Of a stretch of DNA of 64,000 nt, positions 60,785-64,000 are shown piece by piece (within the stretch, counting starts at the first letter, position 1; the number at the start of each line of letters is the position of its first letter). Source of the stretch: Salminus brasiliensis (taxonomy: Eukaryota; Chordata; Actinopteri; Characiformes; Bryconidae); the NCBI RefSeq assembly GCF_030463535.1, contig NC_132891.1:5163318-5227317 (forward strand). The letters are read 5' to 3'. Below the pieces are notes generated by a model that saw nothing but the letters and a program-made list of their open reading frames with translations, was not told where the DNA came from and did not search any database. A program made the position numbers and the translations under genes.

Positions 60785-63460
60785 AAAATCGAATTTCCAC
60801 AATCAAACATATATCCCGTTTATCACAACTTAGCCGATAATGATAAATCCTAATGATTTGCTAGTTTATCAGACTTTTAAGTCACACTGTGAAGCAATCT
60901 GGTCGTCTTAGCTGCTAGCGGTAGCTCGTCAAATTCTTCTTGATAATACAGTACTGATCATTTCTTGTTTTTGATATCTCTCCGATGTCTAGTATAACCA
61001 TAGGAGCAAAGCTACCTTTATAATTTTTCGTTTTCAAGCAAAAATGTGATGTTTCCAGACTTCTTAGCCACTAGCATTAGCTTCCCAAGGCCCTTCTTGA
61101 TTAGCTGGTAGCGCAAGTCAGCGAATTCTCCTCAGTTTAGCTTCTAGAAATACAACACAATCTAAAATCCACACTCGAACATGAGAGAAAATGCTTCCGG
61201 CCTTCAAGGATTTTAGCTTTAGCTTCCAAAGTCCTTCAAAAGAATCTCTGAAAAACGATCCTTAGTTTTCAGATCAGGGAAGAAACAAAAATGTAAAGTT
61301 TCAAGACTTCTTAGCCACTAGCATTAGCTTCCCAAGGCCCTTCTTGATTAGCTAGTAGCGTAAATCAGCAGATTCTCCTCAGTTTAGCTTCTAGAAACAC
61401 TGTAGAGGTAAAGCTACTTTTCAGGATCCTTGGTTTTCAACAGCTTCAGAGTTCTTGGTTCTGGATTAGCTAGCAGTGTAGCAGAGTCTCGTTAATTTAT
61501 TTTTCTTTCAAGGGAAAAGGGTAACCACACTACTTCGCTAACAGTGTTAGCATCCAAAATCCTTTAGACACATCACTGTAGAAGTAAAGCTAGCTCTTCA
61601 CGATCCTCAGTTTTCACAATTCTTAGTATTGAAATTTAGGAAATGAGAGAAAATGCTTCAGGCCTTCAAGGATTTTAGCTTTAGCTTCCAAAGTCCTTCA
61701 GAAGAATCACTGAAAAATGATCCTTTCAGATTTTTTAGCTTTTAGCAAGGATGCTAGCTAGCTTTAGCTTCCAAAGTCCTTCAAAAGAATCTCTGAAAAA
61801 CGATCCTTAGTTTTCAGATTTTTCAGCTTTTAGCAAGGATGCTAGCTAGCTTTAGCTTCCAAAGTCCTTCAAAAGAATCACTGAGAGAAAAGCAAAAGCT
61901 ACTTTTCATGATCCTTAGTTTTCAGATCTGTGAAGAAACTAAAATGTAATGTTTCCAAATTTCTTAGCCACTAGCGTTAGCCTCCAATGTCCTTCTTGAT
62001 GAGCTAGTAGCGTAATTCAGTGGATTCTCCTCAGTTTAGCTTCTAAAGTCCTGGAAAAAAACACTGTAGAGGTGAAGCTACTTTTCACAATCCTCGGTTT
62101 TAGTCCTTCATATGTATCACAGAAAAAGTAAAGCTACTTTTCATGATCCTTAGTTTTCAGATCTGTGAAGAAACAAAAACGTAATGTTTTTAGACTTCTT
62201 AGCCGTTAGCATTCTTATCCTCTAGAGTTTTTGGCTGGTAGAGTCAGTAAGTCAGTGGATCTTTCTGAGTTTAGTTCTCAAAGTCCTACACATAAATGTT
62301 ACTGTAGCGGTAACGGTAGCTAGAATCAATCCTTAGTTCTCAACTCTGTAAAGAAGTAAAACTGTCTCGTCTTAGCCGCTAGTATTAGCACTGGTAGCGT
62401 AAGTCATTGAGTCAGTTGAGCCACCTGAGTTTCCTACAATCCAAAAGTCCTAGAAATGCTTTACTTTGGAGGTAAAGCTACTTTTCGTGATCCTTAGTGT
62501 TCAATATTATGAAGAAGTTTAAGATCTAATATCACAATTCTTAGTTTTACCGATTCAAAAAAACGAGAGAAAGTTCTCTCAGTATTCTGGGCTGCTAGCA
62601 TTAGCCTCCAAAGTCCTTCAAATGTCAAATGTAGTCTCTTACAATCCAAAAAAAGGGGAAAAACAGACAAACAAGACTACTTAGCTTATACCATTAATGA
62701 CCCAAAGTCGCTTCAAAGTATCAATAAAGGTGAAGCTATTTTTTGTGATCCTTAGTTTTCAACTCTGTAAAGAAGCGAAAACGTAACGTATGACTTCTTA
62801 GCCGCTAGAATTAGCCTCCAATGTCTTTCTTGGCCTACAAATGAATCACTGTAGAGGTAAAGCTACTTTTCCTCATCCTTAGTTTTTAACATTGTGAAGA
62901 ATACGTCTTAGCCGCTAGCGCTAGTCTCCAGAGTTCTTCTTGATTAGCTGGTAATCAGTGTCTGTGAATCCACTTGAGTTTCCATTCTTGACAATCTTCC
63001 TTCAGATTTCAATGCTTATTTTTTTTACCATCCAAAAACAATTGTCCAGACTACTTTGCTAATAGCGTTAGCATAAAAAAGTCCTACAAATATACCACAG
63101 TAGAGGTAAAGCTACTTTTCGTAATCCACAGTTTTCAACACTTTACAAATCGGTTATCACAATCCTTAGTTTTAGAATTAAAAAAAAGAGGCATAACTGT
63201 GAAGGTAAAGCTACCTTCTGCGATCCTTCGTTTTCAATATTATGAAGAAGTCAAAAATCTAATATCACAATTCTTAGTTTTACAGATTCAAAGATTTCTA
63301 GGTTGCTAGCATAAGCCTCCAGAGTCCTTCAAATGTACGACTGAAGAGGAGAAGCTAGTTTTGATGATCCTCAGTCACAGATGTAATTCCACAATCCTTA
63401 TTTTTCCAAATTCCAGAAACAAGTGACAGTGTTTCCAGCTTTCTCAGGTTCTTAGCATTA
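60785..63460. repeat. Degenerate tandem array 5' of slc41a3
   Basis: Unlike a simple minisatellite, several words recur in a loose order: TTAGCCACTAGCATTAGC, CCAAAGTCCTTC, GAGGTAAAGCTACTTTTC and ATGATCCTTAGTTTTCA. One well-preserved step is 247 bp (TTCTTAGCCACTAGCATTAG at 61061 and 61308). At least ten diverged units are visible. No gene is seen in it. It begins about 330 bp upstream of the first slc41a3 coding exon. Confidence 0.85.
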
Positions 63461-64000
63461 GCCCAGGTCCTTCCAGAAGAGCTGGGGTCAGTTAGTGGAT
63501 CCTTCCTTGAGTTTTTTTGTCCTTCTTGACCATTTCTCCTCAGATGCCAGGTGTCACTTTGAGGTCCATGATGAGCTGAAGCAATTGCTTCACCTTCAGA
63601 CACAAGTACTCCCAGAGAAGCTCCATACAAGTCCCAGACTGCGACTAGAACATCAAGCCGGCACATCCATTTATGCGAGTGCACCGGTCTAGAGGTAGAT
63701 GTGTATGTGTGTGTAAGTGTGTATGTGAGTGTGTGTGTGTGCGAATGTGGCGTCCTCACACAGTCACTGCTGTCGTGACTCAATATCTCTACAACAGACA
63801 CTCCATTCTAGCTCTGCATAGACACACACACACATATACAGACACACACACACACTAGCGGTAGTTCCAGTGTTGGACCGGTTCTTTGCTCAGCCCCCTA
63901 GTCCAGCAGCTTCAGGAGCTGACAGAAACACATGTTGAGGTTTGCTTTTCGCCTTTCTGTGAGCCGTCCCACCCCCTCCGTCCCCCACCAATCACTCCTC
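63461..64000. other. Window edge, no gene recognised
   Basis: A reverse ORF (63355-63801, 148 codons) and a forward ORF overlap here, but neither resembles a known family and both run through GT/CA microsatellite sequence (about 63698-63740 and 63822-63856). A non-coding first exon or promoter of slc41a3 could lie here or beyond the edge. Confidence 0.4.

Noticed and set aside
63355..63801. 148-codon reverse ORF as a possible upstream gene or first slc41a3 exon
   Set aside because: Its first part translates a GT microsatellite (HTHTLTYTLTHTY). The rest has no family resemblance or matching donor in the needed phase.

Overview
The window is nuclear DNA from a vertebrate, almost certainly a ray-finned (teleost) fish. 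It has long introns with GT-AG junctions, no prokaryotic-style operons, abundant Tc1/mariner elements and MITEs, tRNA-derived SINEs, L2-type LINE fragments and many micro- and minisatellites. An ostariophysan (characin or catfish group) is my guess from the repeat flavour. This is an inference, not something the sequence proves.

Two protein-coding genes can be assembled exon by exon. (1) chst13, plus strand, has three coding exons (4683-4776, 26412-26494, 30758-31603) and encodes a 340-residue Golgi chondroitin 4-O-sulfotransferase. A CpG-rich promoter region with perfect NRF1-type and CRE-type motifs lies just upstream. (2) slc41a3, minus strand, has ten coding exons between 60453 and 42175 and encodes about 449 residues of a two-domain MgtE-like magnesium transporter. 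All ten exon phases agree and sum to an uninterrupted reading frame. The genes point at each other (tail to tail) across about 10.5 kb. The two products do not act in one pathway. Their adjacency looks like conserved synteny that mirrors the CHST11/SLC41A2 pair.

Layout: 1-4100 intergenic, rich in repeats; 4100-4776 CpG-rich promoter and first exon of chst13; 4777-26411 chst13 intron 1; 26495-30757 intron 2; 31604-42174 gap between the convergent genes; 42175-60453 slc41a3; 60454-64000 sequence 5' of slc41a3. chst13 intron 1 holds a structurally complete Tc1 transposon (5526-7120) sitting inside a 71-bp-unit minisatellite, L2 fragments, several MITE copies, and a 1.7-kb pyrimidine-only tract at 23180-24921. 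slc41a3 introns carry three unrelated minisatellites, a 1.1-kb long-inverted-repeat element and an unexplained 236-codon antisense ORF. The sequence 5' of slc41a3 is dominated by a 2.7-kb degenerate tandem array.

I found no new multi-gene system. The most interesting items are the intact, probably young Tc1 element, the convergent CHST-SLC41 arrangement, the long foldback element, the pyrimidine tract and the ORF with in-frame 27-bp repeats.
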